Assembly: GCF_018595675.2 (NCBI RefSeq)
Contig: NZ_CP092333.1
Location: 141,001-205,000 of the forward strand
Length of the DNA: 64,000 bases
Source of the DNA: Flavihumibacter fluvii
GTDB taxonomy: Bacteria; Bacteroidota; Bacteroidia; Chitinophagales; Chitinophagaceae
Reading direction: 5' to 3'
Positions 15,945 to 25,200 of this stretch are shown here, piece after piece (position 1 is the stretch's first letter; every line of letters starts with the position of its first letter). A program made the translations under genes and the position numbers. Under the pieces are notes generated by a model. The model did no database searches, was not told the origin of the DNA, and was given only the letters and a program-made list of their open reading frames with translations.

Positions 15945-17945
15945 TTATTGTTTGATAAATCGGCCATTGATGGTTTCGGCACCGCTATTCAGCAGCAGAA
16001 AATATTGTCCGCCGGCCAGCTGGCTGACATTCAGGGTATATGACTGGCTGCCCGTGCCTATAGTCAGGTTTTTTACCATTACTGTCCGGCCCTGCTGGTC
16101 TATTACATTCACCTTTACCTGCTTTTGCCTGGTACTACTGATGAGCAGGTTCAGCTGGCTTGTTGTTACAGTTGGATAAATGGTATTGAGGGTGAAATAA
16201 TTGCCCGACAGGTTTACCTTAAGGGTCTTGGTGTACGACACTCTATTCAGTTCATCAATTATCCTGATGCGGTAATACCCTTCTGGTTGTATCGGACTGG
16301 CATCTGCATATTGGTATTTGGCCTCCCCGACTGCGCTTACAGGGATAGTTGCTAACTTGGCAAACTTGCCATTAAGGGTGCTGCTGCGTTCTACCTCGAA
16401 ATAAGCTGTACTATGTGTAGCTACACCTATCCAATCCAATTTCACCTGGCCATTTATTGGAATAGCGGTAAAGTTGCGGGAGAGTAAGGGTAGTGAAAAA
16501 CTTAGTTGTGCTATTGCGAAGGAATTTGATGTTGCATTGAGTAAGGAAATCGAGTTTGTTGTGAATGTGTTGGCACTATTATCTCCCGTTCCGGCTGCTG
16601 CGGGGCTCCAGCTCGATGATGCAGTATTATATGATCCGATTCCCACCTGTGCATCGCCTAAGCCATTGAATACAGTGCCTTCCAGTCCATTTTGCCATTC
16701 GAAAGTTAGTGTAACATCTTTCGGGGTAACCCCATCTTGTTGTATTGTCCATATTGCATCAACAATGGGCGGTTTATAGGATGATGGCCCGCCCGGTTGT
16801 GCATTTGTTGAAGCACCCTGGAAAACGCCTACTGTATAAACCGGGTTACTGCCGGAATTTGTTGAATTAATAGTTACTGGAAGGTAGGTGGTGGAAGTGC
16901 CTATCGGGAAAAAGAAATTAGTATTTACGTTGATCTGCCTTGAAACGGTACTGGTTGGACTTAAATGGATATAATTGGTTGAATTCCCTGCTATGGTTTC
17001 CCCGTTATCTAATAAAAGCTGGCCATTTGCGCCAAGCAGTGTAATGGAACTGTTATTGGAAAATGTCGTTATGCTTTCATCGATATCAAATACCTGGTTG
17101 TCGCCATTCAGGTTTATACTGCTGTTGTTCAAAGTGATATTTTCATCGCTGCCGCTGATCTGGGTAAGATCTGCATAGTTCCCGTTGAGGTTAAAACTAC
17201 TGTTGGTTAGCGACATTATACCATTGACATTGAAGTCCCCGTCATTTGTATTGTTTGCGGTACTTAGAAATGATGCATTAATGGTACTCCCGGTCATGGT
17301 CAGGTCATCTCCTATATCAACAAATCCATTGTTCCCGGTAAAGTTAAAGTTAATGGTACTATTATTCAGGGTTACATCATCATCCAATGTAATTGTAGTG
17401 TTGTTGGCGGTTGTATTGAATGTCAACACAGTATTAGTTAATACAAGGTCATCATCCACATCAATTCTTGATGTAAATGTTGGGGAAAATGTACCACTTG
17501 TAGCTAAAAATTCAAGGTCGGAAAAATTATGATTTTGAAATATGTTCCCATAGTTCACAACGCCGGTATTTTCGAAACGGACTAGTGTATTGCCATTGCC
17601 GTAGTCAATTGCATACGGAGTGCCAGCCCCCGATTGGGTCACTGTCCCCCTGATAACAAAAGTGAAATCATTATTGGAACTAAAATTTGCCGTGGCAGCT
17701 ATATTCAAGGTATGCCCAACTTCAAGTGTTATCGTGTTATTGTCGCCAAAATTAAATCCGTTAGGCGCAGTAACAGCATTCACCCACTCATTAATATTGG
17801 GTCCACCGGGTGGATTCCAGTACCGTTGCCAATTGGTGTTGCTATTTAAGGTGACATTACCGACCGAGCGGTAATCATTTACGGTCTGGGCCTGTAGTGC
17901 GTGAATAGAAAAAAGGCATAGTAAAAGGGTAGAAAATGTTTTCAT
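15945..17945 (-). CDS. T9SS-exported repeat protein with type A sorting domain (paralogue 2)
   Basis: 666 residues from the ATG at 17945; an open frame extends 45 codons further upstream but lacks signal-peptide character, while MKTFSTLLLCLFSIHALQAQ at 17945 is a clear signal peptide. The architecture repeats paralogue 1: N/T-rich repeat region (DDDVTLNNSTINFNF-like units), fibronectin-like module (FTAIPINGQVKLDW ... YYRIRIIDELNRVSYTKTLKV) and type A sorting domain (IYPTVTTSQLNLLIS ... AGGQYFLLLNSG). The C-terminal 180 residues are much closer to paralogue 1 than the repeat regions, suggesting duplication followed by repeat divergence. Expected at the cell surface; ligand unknown. Confidence 0.9.
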   Translation of the reverse strand: MKTFSTLLLCLFSIHALQAQTVNDYRSVGNVTLNSNTNWQRYWNPPGGPNINEWVNAVTAPNGFNFGDNNTITLEVGHTLNIAATANFSSNNDFTFVIRGTVTQSGAGTPYAIDYGNGNTLVRFENTGVVNYGNIFQNHNFSDLEFLATSGTFSPTFTSRIDVDDDLVLTNTVLTFNTTANNTTITLDDDVTLNNSTINFNFTGNNGFVDIGDDLTMTGSTINASFLSTANNTNDGDFNVNGIMSLTNSSFNLNGNYADLTQISGSDENITLNNSSINLNGDNQVFDIDESITTFSNNSSITLLGANGQLLLDNGETIAGNSTNYIHLSPTSTVSRQINVNTNFFFPIGTSTTYLPVTINSTNSGSNPVYTVGVFQGASTNAQPGGPSSYKPPIVDAIWTIQQDGVTPKDVTLTFEWQNGLEGTVFNGLGDAQVGIGSYNTASSSWSPAAAGTGDNSANTFTTNSISLLNATSNSFAIAQLSFSLPLLSRNFTAIPINGQVKLDWIGVATHSTAYFEVERSSTLNGKFAKLATIPVSAVGEAKYQYADASPIQPEGYYRIRIIDELNRVSYTKTLKVNLSGNYFTLNTIYPTVTTSQLNLLISSTRQKQVKVNVIDQQGRTVMVKNLTIGTGSQSYTLNVSQLAGGQYFLLLNSGAETINGRFIKQ

Positions 17946-18061
17946 GTACGAGTTTTGTCGCGTTTTCAAAAAGTAATAGTGAACGGGATCAATAGGTATT
18001 GGACAAAACTTTTCAGGGGATAATTGGAAAGGAGGGTCAACAGAATGCCACAAAATAGAAA

Positions 18062-18085
18062 AGGCATTGCAATAATGCAATGCCT
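18062..18085 (-). terminator. Terminator of sucD
   Basis: Arms GGCATTGCA / TGCAATGCC around a 4-base loop (extended by one A-T pair), followed on the minus strand by TTTTCTATTTT. It lies 22 bases beyond the sucD stop and is read leftward. Confidence 0.75.
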
Positions 18086-18107
18086 CTTTAAATTTTTCGA
18101 TGAACGG

Positions 18108-18980
18108 CTATTTTTTAACGACTTCTGCCATCCTTTTGCCAATATCTGCCGGACTTTTCACCACATATATCCCGCATTCTTCCATGATTTTCATTTTTGC
18201 TGCTGCAGTATCATCGGCACCGCCCACAATGGCACCCGCATGACCCATCCTTCTGCCAGGAGGCGCAGTTTGTCCGGCAATAAAACCAACTACTGGTTTT
18301 GTTCCATGTTCCTTTATCCACCTGGCCGCTTCTGCTTCCATACCACCACCAATCTCTCCAATCATAACAATGGCATCTGTTTCCGGATCATTCATGAGCA
18401 ACTCCACAGCCTCCCGGGTAGTTGTTCCAATGATCGGATCCCCACCTATTCCTATTGCAGTCGTAACGCCTAATCCGGCCTTCGCCAGCTGGTCTGCTGC
18501 CTCATACGTCAATGTGCCGCTTTTTGATATGATACCGATCTTACCAGGTACAAAAATACTTCCGGGCATAATGCCCACTTTACATTCGCCGGCAGTGATC
18601 ACACCCGGGCAATTTGGCCCGACCAACCGGGTTTTCTTGCCTTGCAGGAAATGCTTGGCTTTCACCATGTCCTGTACAGGTATGCCTTCTGTAATACAAA
18701 CCACCAGTTCAATACCGGCATCAGCAGCTTCCATAATGGCATCGGCTGCAAACGCAGGCGGTACAAATATGATCGAAACATTGGCACCAGTTGTTTTAAC
18801 CGCATCGGCCACCGTATTAAAAACCGGACGGTCCAAATGGGAGCTGCCTCCTTTCCCCGGCGTAACACCACCTACTACATTGGTTCCATAATCCAGCATC
18901 TGCGTGGCATGAAAGGTGCCTTCTGTTCCGGTAAAACCCTGAACCAGCACTTTGGACTGACTATTTAGTAAAACACTCAT
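18108..18980 (-). CDS. sucD: Succinate-CoA ligase, ADP/GDP-forming, alpha subunit
   Basis: 290 residues, full length. It has the CoA-binding Rossmann region ([18 protein letters not shown]), the [10 protein letters not shown] and [11 protein letters not shown] segments, and the phosphorylated histidine H247 in [13 protein letters not shown]. It converts succinyl-CoA to succinate with substrate-level phosphorylation in the TCA cycle. The beta subunit gene sucC is not adjacent, so the subunits must be encoded apart, a known arrangement in many Bacteroidota. It appears monocistronic, between its own promoter and terminator. Confidence 0.97.
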   Translation of the reverse strand: MSVLLNSQSKVLVQGFTGTEGTFHATQMLDYGTNVVGGVTPGKGGSSHLDRPVFNTVADAVKTTGANVSIIFVPPAFAADAIMEAADAGIELVVCITEGIPVQDMVKAKHFLQGKKTRLVGPNCPGVITAGECKVGIMPGSIFVPGKIGIISKSGTLTYEAADQLAKAGLGVTTAIGIGGDPIIGTTTREAVELLMNDPETDAIVMIGEIGGGMEAEAARWIKEHGTKPVVGFIAGQTAPPGRRMGHAGAIVGGADDTAAAKMKIMEECGIYVVKSPADIGKRMAEVVKK

Positions 18981-19027
18981 TTGACTTGTATTTTTTGTAG
19001 CGATGGCCTGTGACGGCGAATAGGGGG

Positions 19028-19057
19028 CAAAACTAAAGCAAAATGTGGAAAAACAAA
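19028..19057 (-). promoter_or_regulatory. Promoter of sucD
   Basis: Minus strand: TTTG at 19054-19057, an 18-bp spacer, then TAGTTTTG at 19028-19035, matching the Bacteroidota -33/-7 consensus. The start codon is at 18980, giving a leader near 40 bases. Confidence 0.65.
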
Positions 19058-19067
19058 GCGGACCAGG

Positions 19068-19880
19068 TTATTTAATCATCTCATCCATATTGCGGTTATT
19101 ATCAATCTTTCCGGTTTGCTCCAGCATGCGCATATCCTTGGCATCTTTCAGGAATTCCGACGCAAAAATAAAATCGTTCAGGCGCTGGTTTTTGCTGAAA
19201 ATAATCTCCTTGTTATTCCCTTCCCATTCCTTATTGCCCTGGTACATATAGATGATCTTGTCTCCAATCTCCATCACACTGTTCATGTCATGGGTGTTGA
19301 TCACAGTGGTCGTATTGAATTCCAGGGTAAGCTCCTTGATCAGCTTATCGATCACTAATGAAGTCTGCGGGTCAAGACCCGAATTGGGTTCATCACAAAA
19401 AAGGTATTTCGGATTCAGCACTACCGCCCGGGCAATGCCCACCCTCTTTTTCATCCCGCCGCTGATCTCTGCCGGGAATTTCTTATTCGTGTCTTTCAGG
19501 TTCACCCTGTCCAGCACTTCATTCACGCGCTTTCTCTTCTGTAAAAGGCTCCAGTCCGTAAACATATCTAATGGAAACTGGATGTTTTGCTCCACTGTTA
19601 AACTGTCGAACAGCGCCGATCCCTGGAACAGCATTCCGATCTCTTTCCTGATCTCTTTGCGGTGTTCATCATCCATCTGGGTAAAATCCTGGCCATCATC
19701 ATATAAGATCTGCCCACTGTCCGGTTCAAACAGACCCACCAGGCATTTCATAAATACCGTTTTTCCGCTCCCGCTCGAACCAATGATCAGGTTACATTTA
19801 CCTGTTTCCATGGTGGCACTCACATCACTGATCACCACTTTGTCTCCAAACCCTTTTACAATATTTTTTACTTCGATCAT
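19068..19880 (-). CDS. mlaF: ABC transporter ATP-binding protein, MlaF-type
   Basis: 270 residues with Walker A (GSSGSGKT), signature (ISGGMKKRVGIARA) and Walker B (YLFCDEPNSGLD). The ISGGMKKRV signature is typical of Mla/Mce-type lipid transport ATPases. It starts 9 bases after the permease gene on the same strand. Together they would form the inner-membrane engine of a phospholipid-trafficking system that maintains outer-membrane asymmetry. The substrate-binding MlaD/MCE component is not in the immediate neighbourhood. The C-terminal 30 residues (after about 240) are a poorly conserved charged tail. Confidence 0.92.
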   Translation of the reverse strand: MIEVKNIVKGFGDKVVISDVSATMETGKCNLIIGSSGSGKTVFMKCLVGLFEPDSGQILYDDGQDFTQMDDEHRKEIRKEIGMLFQGSALFDSLTVEQNIQFPLDMFTDWSLLQKRKRVNEVLDRVNLKDTNKKFPAEISGGMKKRVGIARAVVLNPKYLFCDEPNSGLDPQTSLVIDKLIKELTLEFNTTTVINTHDMNSVMEIGDKIIYMYQGNKEWEGNNKEIIFSKNQRLNDFIFASEFLKDAKDMRMLEQTGKIDNNRNMDEMIK

Positions 19881-19889
19881 ATTGGCTGA

Positions 19890-20627
19890 TTATAGTAGGA
19901 TGGCCGCTAGTACATAATCTGCAAATAAGATCAGTACGCAACTCACGACCACCGATTTTGTGCTGGCCCTTCCAATTTCAAGGGCACCGCCCTCAACATG
20001 GTAACCATAAAATGCCGGCACACTGGATATAATAAACGAAAATACATAGGCTTTCACCATGGCAAAGAATACATTATAGGGAAGGAAGCTGTTTAATAGT
20101 CCCTTATCAAAATCTGTATTGGATAGTATTCCGGTGGCCGTTCCTGCGATCCTGCCACCCCAGATGCCTAATCCGGCTGAGATCACTACCAGCATCGGGA
20201 TCACCACCAAAGCCGCTACAATTTTGGGTAATACCAGGTAGGTCTTGGTATTGATCCCCATGATCTCCAATGCATCGATCTGCTCACTCACCCGCATATT
20301 GCCTAACTCACTCGCAATCTTACTGCCAACCACACCCGCCAGGACGATACAAACCAGGGTAGGCGCAAATTCCAGCAATACCGTATCCCGCACAATCTGC
20401 GCAATGGATGATTTGGGGATCAGCGGACTCACCAGCTGGTAAGCCGTTTGCAAGGTGGATACCGCACCCATAAACACAGAAATGATCACCACTATACCCA
20501 ATGACCCAATGCCGATATCATTGCACTGGTGCATAAACTCTTTCCAATATACTTTCCTGTTCTCCGGCTTGGAGAACATGCCTTTCAACATCAGGATATA
20601 CCGGCCAAACTCAGTAAAAAATTTCAT
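19890..20627 (-). CDS. mlaE: ABC transporter permease, MlaE-type
   Basis: 245 residues from the ATG at 20627 (MKFFTEFGRYILML). A longer frame reaches 20675, but the extra 16 residues are hydrophilic and not family-like. It has five to six hydrophobic segments and the MlaE core (FAPTLVCIVLAGVVGSKIA, then ELGNMRVSEQIDALEIMG), which is the coupling helix contacting the ATPase. It forms the membrane part of the lipid ABC transporter with the following mlaF gene. It lies 48 bases after the malic enzyme stop on the same strand, so read-through from that gene is possible. Confidence 0.92.
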   Translation of the reverse strand: MKFFTEFGRYILMLKGMFSKPENRKVYWKEFMHQCNDIGIGSLGIVVIISVFMGAVSTLQTAYQLVSPLIPKSSIAQIVRDTVLLEFAPTLVCIVLAGVVGSKIASELGNMRVSEQIDALEIMGINTKTYLVLPKIVAALVVIPMLVVISAGLGIWGGRIAGTATGILSNTDFDKGLLNSFLPYNVFFAMVKAYVFSFIISSVPAFYGYHVEGGALEIGRASTKSVVVSCVLILFADYVLAAILL

Positions 20628-20675
20628 GCTTATGGACTTGCTGCGTAAAATACAATTTATTTGGCTGGACGTCAA

Positions 20676-23021
20676 TTACATGTCCCGCGATACCTTTTTA
20701 AACTTTTTCCACCACTTCGATTTGGTGACGATTTCCTGTGTGGGGGTTTTGGCGCATTTCATTTGCGCATCGATCACTGCCACCAATGCCATATTAAAGA
20801 TGCTCCTTACCGAACTGCCTAATTGCAGGACATGCACCGGCTTTTTGATGCCCAGTAATATTGGCCCGATTGCATCCGCGCCACCCACTTCCTTCAGCAG
20901 GTTGTAGGCAACGTTACCCGCAGCGAGGTTGGGGAAGATCAGTGTATTTACATCCTGGTCAACCAACTCACTGAACGGATAGTTCTCTTTCAGGATCTCT
21001 TTGTTAAAAGCAATATTGGCCTGCATCTCACCATCCACCATCAATGATGGATGCCGCTCTTTTACCAGCCTGCGCGCATCAGACACCAGCCTGGCTTCCG
21101 GTGAAGCACTACTGCCAAAATTGGAGTAGCTCATCATCGCAATCCTTGGGGTCAGGTTGAAATTGCGTACTTCTTTAGCGACCAGTAGCGTTATTTCTGC
21201 CAGCTCCTCTGCGGTCGGATTGAAATTTACCGTGGTGTCTGCAAGGAATAGCGGCCCCTTTTTTGTTAATAAAAGATACATGCCGGCGATCTTTTTTACG
21301 CCGTCTTCTGTACCAATTACCTGGATGGCGGGCCTGATAGTCTCGTCATAATTCCTCGTTAATCCAGATATCATGGCATCGGCATCACCGGTCTCCACCA
21401 TCATACAGCCAAAATAATTGCGGTCTTTCATCATCTTGAAAGACTCATATTTATTCATGCCCTTACGTTGCCGCTTCTGGAAAAATAACTGCGAATACAT
21501 CCTTCGTTTCTCCTCCTGGTCATCACTTCGCGGATCAATAATGGGAATAGTATCGAGATCAATATTATTTTCCGCTGCAATGGATTTGATTTTTTTCTCA
21601 TCCCCTAACAGGATGGGATAGGCGACGCCTTCTTCAAATATGATCTGCGCTGCTTTCAGGATCTTGAGGTTATCGGCTTCTGCAAATACCAGCCGCTTCG
21701 GGTTTCCACGGGCTTTACTTCCCAGTACCCGCATCAACTGGTTGTCTAGCCCAAGCCTGCGGTTCAGTTCAAGAGCATAGGCATTCCAGTCAGAAATGGT
21801 CGTCATAGCTACTCCACTGTCTATGGCCGCCTTTGCTACAGCTGGGGCAACGGTGCTTAATAACCTCGGATCAAGTGGTTTGGGTATGATATAGGTCGGG
21901 CCAAAACTGATGTTCTTTTCATTATAGGCAAGGTTCACAATTTCAGGAACCGGACCCTTCGCCAGTTCGGCCAAAGCATGGACGGCGGCCAGTTTCATGG
22001 CTTCATTGATCTGCCTTGCCCGCACATCCAGGGCACCCCTGAAAATAAATGGGAACCCCAGTACATTATTGACCTGGTTGGGATAATCGCTTCGGCCCGT
22101 TGCCATGATGATATCTTTTCTTGCTCCAACGGCTATTTCATAGGCTATTTCCGGATCCGGGTTGGCCATAGCAAACACGATCGGGTTTTTGGCCATGCTT
22201 TTCACCATTTCCGCATCCACTACATTGGCAACGCTTAATCCCAGGAATACATCCGCTTCCTTTAAGGCCTTTGCTAATGTCCAGTCTGCCGATTTAACGG
22301 CAAATGGCAATCTGTCCGGGCCAAGGTCGGTCCTGTCCTTATGTAAAACGCCATCCTTGTCAAATACAATAAAATTCTCATGGCGGGCTCCCAACGAGAT
22401 ATATAATTTAATGCAGGCCATCGCTGCCGCACCTGCACCGTTGATCACAAACCGCACTTTTTCGATTTTCTTCTTTTGAAGCTCAAGTGCATTCAATAGG
22501 GCTGCCGAACTGATGATGGCCGTTCCGTGCTGGTCATCATGCATCACCGGGATGTTCAGCTGTTTCTTTAATTCCTGCTCTATATAAAAACACTCCGGGG
22601 CCTTGATGTCTTCCAGGTTAATGCCACCAAATGTTGGCTCCAGCGCTTTGACGATCTCTACAAATTTTACGGGGTCTTTTTCATTCACCTCTATATCAAA
22701 TACATCGATATCTGCAAAAATCTTAAACAGTACCGCTTTCCCTTCCATGACTGGTTTGCTGGCTTCCGGACCTATATCTCCCAGGCCCAGCACCGCTGTG
22801 CCATTACTGATCACCGCTACTAGGTTGCCTTTTGCGGTGTATTTGTACACATTTTCGCGGTTGGCGGCAATCTCTTTACAAGGTTCGGCAACACCCGGAC
22901 TATAAGCTAGTGATAAATCACGTTGGGTTTTTGCTTCTTTCGTAGGAACCACTTCAATTTTACCGGGCTTCCCCTTGGCATGGTATTCCAGGGCTTCCGA
23001 TCGTCTGGTTTCTTTACTCAT
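20676..23021 (-). CDS. maeB: NADP-dependent malic enzyme with C-terminal phosphotransacetylase-like domain
   Basis: 781 residues, the usual size for MaeB. Residues about 1-430 are the malic enzyme: [12 protein letters not shown] (catalytic Tyr), then [23 protein letters not shown] (metal-binding acids) and the nucleotide motif [11 protein letters not shown]. Residues about 440-775 resemble phosphate acetyltransferase ([15 protein letters not shown] ... [15 protein letters not shown]) and in characterised MaeB enzymes act as an acetyl-CoA-responsive regulatory module rather than a catalyst. It converts malate to pyruvate and CO2, giving NADPH for biosynthesis. Confidence 0.96.
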   Translation of the reverse strand: MSKETRRSEALEYHAKGKPGKIEVVPTKEAKTQRDLSLAYSPGVAEPCKEIAANRENVYKYTAKGNLVAVISNGTAVLGLGDIGPEASKPVMEGKAVLFKIFADIDVFDIEVNEKDPVKFVEIVKALEPTFGGINLEDIKAPECFYIEQELKKQLNIPVMHDDQHGTAIISSAALLNALELQKKKIEKVRFVINGAGAAAMACIKLYISLGARHENFIVFDKDGVLHKDRTDLGPDRLPFAVKSADWTLAKALKEADVFLGLSVANVVDAEMVKSMAKNPIVFAMANPDPEIAYEIAVGARKDIIMATGRSDYPNQVNNVLGFPFIFRGALDVRARQINEAMKLAAVHALAELAKGPVPEIVNLAYNEKNISFGPTYIIPKPLDPRLLSTVAPAVAKAAIDSGVAMTTISDWNAYALELNRRLGLDNQLMRVLGSKARGNPKRLVFAEADNLKILKAAQIIFEEGVAYPILLGDEKKIKSIAAENNIDLDTIPIIDPRSDDQEEKRRMYSQLFFQKRQRKGMNKYESFKMMKDRNYFGCMMVETGDADAMISGLTRNYDETIRPAIQVIGTEDGVKKIAGMYLLLTKKGPLFLADTTVNFNPTAEELAEITLLVAKEVRNFNLTPRIAMMSYSNFGSSASPEARLVSDARRLVKERHPSLMVDGEMQANIAFNKEILKENYPFSELVDQDVNTLIFPNLAAGNVAYNLLKEVGGADAIGPILLGIKKPVHVLQLGSSVRSIFNMALVAVIDAQMKCAKTPTQEIVTKSKWWKKFKKVSRDM

Positions 23022-23057
23022 AGGGCTGCAAAGTACGAAATGCCGTTTTGCAAATAA

Positions 23058-23089
23058 TTTTGGTTGATAAAGAATAATCTGTATACTTG
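23058..23089 (+). promoter_or_regulatory. Promoter of the ABC transporter/GntR operon
   Basis: TTTTG at 23058-23062, 19 bp, then TATACTTG at 23082-23089 (one base from TAnnTTTG). The predicted transcription start falls inside the repeat at 23089-23112, which fits repression by the operon's own GntR protein. Confidence 0.6.
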
Positions 23090-23112
23090 TACTGTATTAG
23101 TACATTAGTACA
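23089..23112 (+). promoter_or_regulatory. Candidate operator for the YtrA-type GntR regulator
   Basis: An inverted repeat GTACT-GTATT-AGTAC at 23089-23103, whose right half is also part of two tandem copies of TTAGTACA (23097-23104 and 23105-23112). It starts at the last base of the -7 box and ends 14 bases before the start codon of the ABC gene. YtrA-type regulators usually repress their own operon from such sites. Assignment is by position and symmetry; no binding data. Confidence 0.55.
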
Positions 23113-23126
23113 CTAAAGCATTAGAC

Positions 23127-23957
23127 ATGATTCAGATTAAAGACCTCCATTATAGTTACGGGAGCAAGCCTGTTTTTTCGGGGTTGTCGCTGGAACTGCA
23201 CCCTGGGCATATATATGGACTACTTGGTAAAAACGGTACAGGTAAATCAACCCTGCTGCGCACCATCGGCGGATTGCTCTTTCCCAGGCAGGGTAGTATA
23301 CAGGTCTTAGGCTACAATCCCGGAAAACGCCAGCCAGATTTCCTGCGCCAGGTTTTTATGGTTCCGGAAGAGTTCTATTTTCCCAATATTTCCATCAAGG
23401 CCTTTGTCGCCGGAAATGCACCTTTTTACCCGAATTACAGCCAGGAGCAATTCGATCGGTACCTGCAGGAGTTTTCCATTCCACTGGACCAGCTTCTCCA
23501 GGAAATGAGTTATGGCCAGAAGAAAAAACTGCTCATCAGTTTTGCCCTGGCCTGCAATACACCGGTATTGTTGATGGATGAACCTACAAACGGCCTCGAT
23601 ATTATGAGCAAGAGCCAGTTCCGCAAGGTGATGGCCGGCGCGGTGGCTGATAATAAATGTATCCTCATCAGTACCCACCAGGTGAAAGACCTCGAAAACC
23701 TGATCGATCGTATCACCATTATTGATGAAGGAAATATTCTCTTCGACCAAACGGTTGACCGCATTTGTAACCGTTTAAACTTTAAGATTTCCTTCGACAG
23801 CGATGAGATCAGGACAGCTATTTACCAGGAAACTTCCCTGAAAGGCAACGCAATCATTACTTCTAATAATGAAGAAGAAGATAGTCGCATTGACCTTGAA
23901 ATGCTCTATAAGGCCATCGTCACCAATAAAGAAGCAGTGCATGCTGCTTTCAAATAG
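23127..23957 (+). CDS. ABC transporter ATP-binding protein
   Basis: 276 residues with Walker A (GKNGTGKST), a signature region variant (EMSYGQKKKLLISFA, MSYGQ in place of LSGGQ) and Walker B (VLLMDEPTNGLD), then the switch histidine in LISTHQVKDLE. The closest known arrangement is the YtrB-like ATPase in GntR/YtrA-controlled transporters, which often answer cell-envelope stress. It is the first gene of the unit at 23127-25929, 24 bases before the permease. Substrate unknown. Confidence 0.9.
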   Translation: MIQIKDLHYSYGSKPVFSGLSLELHPGHIYGLLGKNGTGKSTLLRTIGGLLFPRQGSIQVLGYNPGKRQPDFLRQVFMVPEEFYFPNISIKAFVAGNAPFYPNYSQEQFDRYLQEFSIPLDQLLQEMSYGQKKKLLISFALACNTPVLLMDEPTNGLDIMSKSQFRKVMAGAVADNKCILISTHQVKDLENLIDRITIIDEGNILFDQTVDRICNRLNFKISFDSDEIRTAIYQETSLKGNAIITSNNEEEDSRIDLEMLYKAIVTNKEAVHAAFK

Positions 23958-23981
23958 TTATTCAAACCAAAACCTTCTTAC

Positions 23982-24788
23982 ATGAACAGCTCGTTCAGTT
24001 TTCAAAGACTTTTCCTGCTCATCCGCAAGCAATGGGCAGAAAACAACCGGTTTTACGGCCTGGCTACGCTTGCCTTACTGGGCGTGATGGCCATGGTGTT
24101 TATTATTTTCTGGATAATGATGGACCATCCTTATTATCGTGAAGACCACACCCTGTCCATTTATTTTGTTGGACTCTTCCTGCTGGGTTGTCTTTTTGCC
24201 AGTACTTCTTTCCAGGCACTCGGTGAAAAAGAAAAAGGCCAGTATTGGTTGAGCCTGCCCGCAACACATGCAGAGAAACTGGTTACAGTCATCCTGTTTA
24301 GTACGGTGCTGTTCTTTGTGGTCTATACAGCCTGCTTTCTGCTGGTTAAATGGCTGGCCTTATCCTATGTTCAATTCAGGATGCATTCGGTTCCCATTAT
24401 AGAGTACCAAAAAATTGATTGGACGAAAAATGTTTCAATTGTTGTACCCTATTTGTTACTGTGTTTCATGGCTGTCCAGGCACTTTTCCTGCTGGGATCC
24501 ATTTACTTCAGGAAGTATGCTTATGTGAAAACGATTATCCTGGGTGCCTGCTTTTTCGGGGCTTATGTCTTTGTTATGTTCAAGATGTATAACGGTTTTC
24601 TTCCTGAAAACTACCATTGGGAGGTCTATAGGGTGGTCTTCAATAATTTTCCGGATAATAACGGTATTTATCACCAGTATTCATTCGGGGAAACGTTTAA
24701 CCAGGTTTTGCTGGCCATCGTAAAATGGATCTGGGCACCGGTATTCTGGGTGATCGCATGGTTCCGGCTTCGCGAAAAAGAAATCTAA
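23982..24788 (+). CDS. ABC transporter membrane subunit
   Basis: 268 residues with six hydrophobic stretches (about 25-50, 58-76, 95-120, 150-172, 180-197, 240-260), no enzymatic motifs and a positively charged N-terminus. Being between an ABC ATPase and a YtrA-type regulator, it is best read as the permease half of an ABC-2-like exporter. It is 24 bases after the ATPase and 24 before the regulator. The family could not be named more precisely. Confidence 0.8.
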   Translation: MNSSFSFQRLFLLIRKQWAENNRFYGLATLALLGVMAMVFIIFWIMMDHPYYREDHTLSIYFVGLFLLGCLFASTSFQALGEKEKGQYWLSLPATHAEKLVTVILFSTVLFFVVYTACFLLVKWLALSYVQFRMHSVPIIEYQKIDWTKNVSIVVPYLLLCFMAVQALFLLGSIYFRKYAYVKTIILGACFFGAYVFVMFKMYNGFLPENYHWEVYRVVFNNFPDNNGIYHQYSFGETFNQVLLAIVKWIWAPVFWVIAWFRLREKEI

Positions 24789-24812
24789 TGATCACCAACA
24801 ACAAAAAAAATT

Positions 24813-25190
24813 ATGCAATTCAATAATAACGGCCAGGCAATTTACCTGCAGATCGTTGACTATATCTGCGAAAAGATTTTGCTGGGTGAATACAAAGCTG
24901 AGGATAAGATTCCCAGTGTGCGGGAACTGGCCATGCAACTGGAAGTTAATCCCAATACTGTAGCCAGGGCTTACGAGCTGTTACGCCAGCAACAATTGAT
25001 CTTCGATAAAAGGGGCATCGGGTATTTCATTTCGGATGAAGCAAAATCCATTGCACTCACTTACCGAAAGCAGGAATTTTCGGAAAAAGAATTACCCGCA
25101 TTGTTCCGCATCATGTTTATGCTGGGTATGGAACCTAAAGACCTTTCCCCTGCCTATGAGAATTTTAAAAACAAACACGCAGCTGCTTAA
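24813..25190 (+). CDS. GntR-family transcriptional regulator, YtrA subfamily
   Basis: 125 residues, the typical short YtrA form: an N-terminal winged helix (YLQIVDYICEKILLGEY, then KIPSVRELAMQLEVNPNTVA) and only a short helical tail instead of a ligand-binding domain. These proteins usually repress the operon that encodes them. The repeat at 23089-23112, overlapping the operon promoter, is the likely target. Next gene follows after 10 bases. Confidence 0.93.
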   Translation: MQFNNNGQAIYLQIVDYICEKILLGEYKAEDKIPSVRELAMQLEVNPNTVARAYELLRQQQLIFDKRGIGYFISDEAKSIALTYRKQEFSEKELPALFRIMFMLGMEPKDLSPAYENFKNKHAAA

Positions 25191-25200
25191 CTTTTTTAAT

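Noticed and set aside
17946..18080. N-terminal extension of T9SS paralogue 2
   Set aside because: 45 extra codons lack signal-peptide features, and the signal peptide starts at 17945.
25036..25200. Longer start of the DUF2807-like gene
   Set aside because: It would overlap most of the GntR gene out of frame; the signal anchor begins at 25201.
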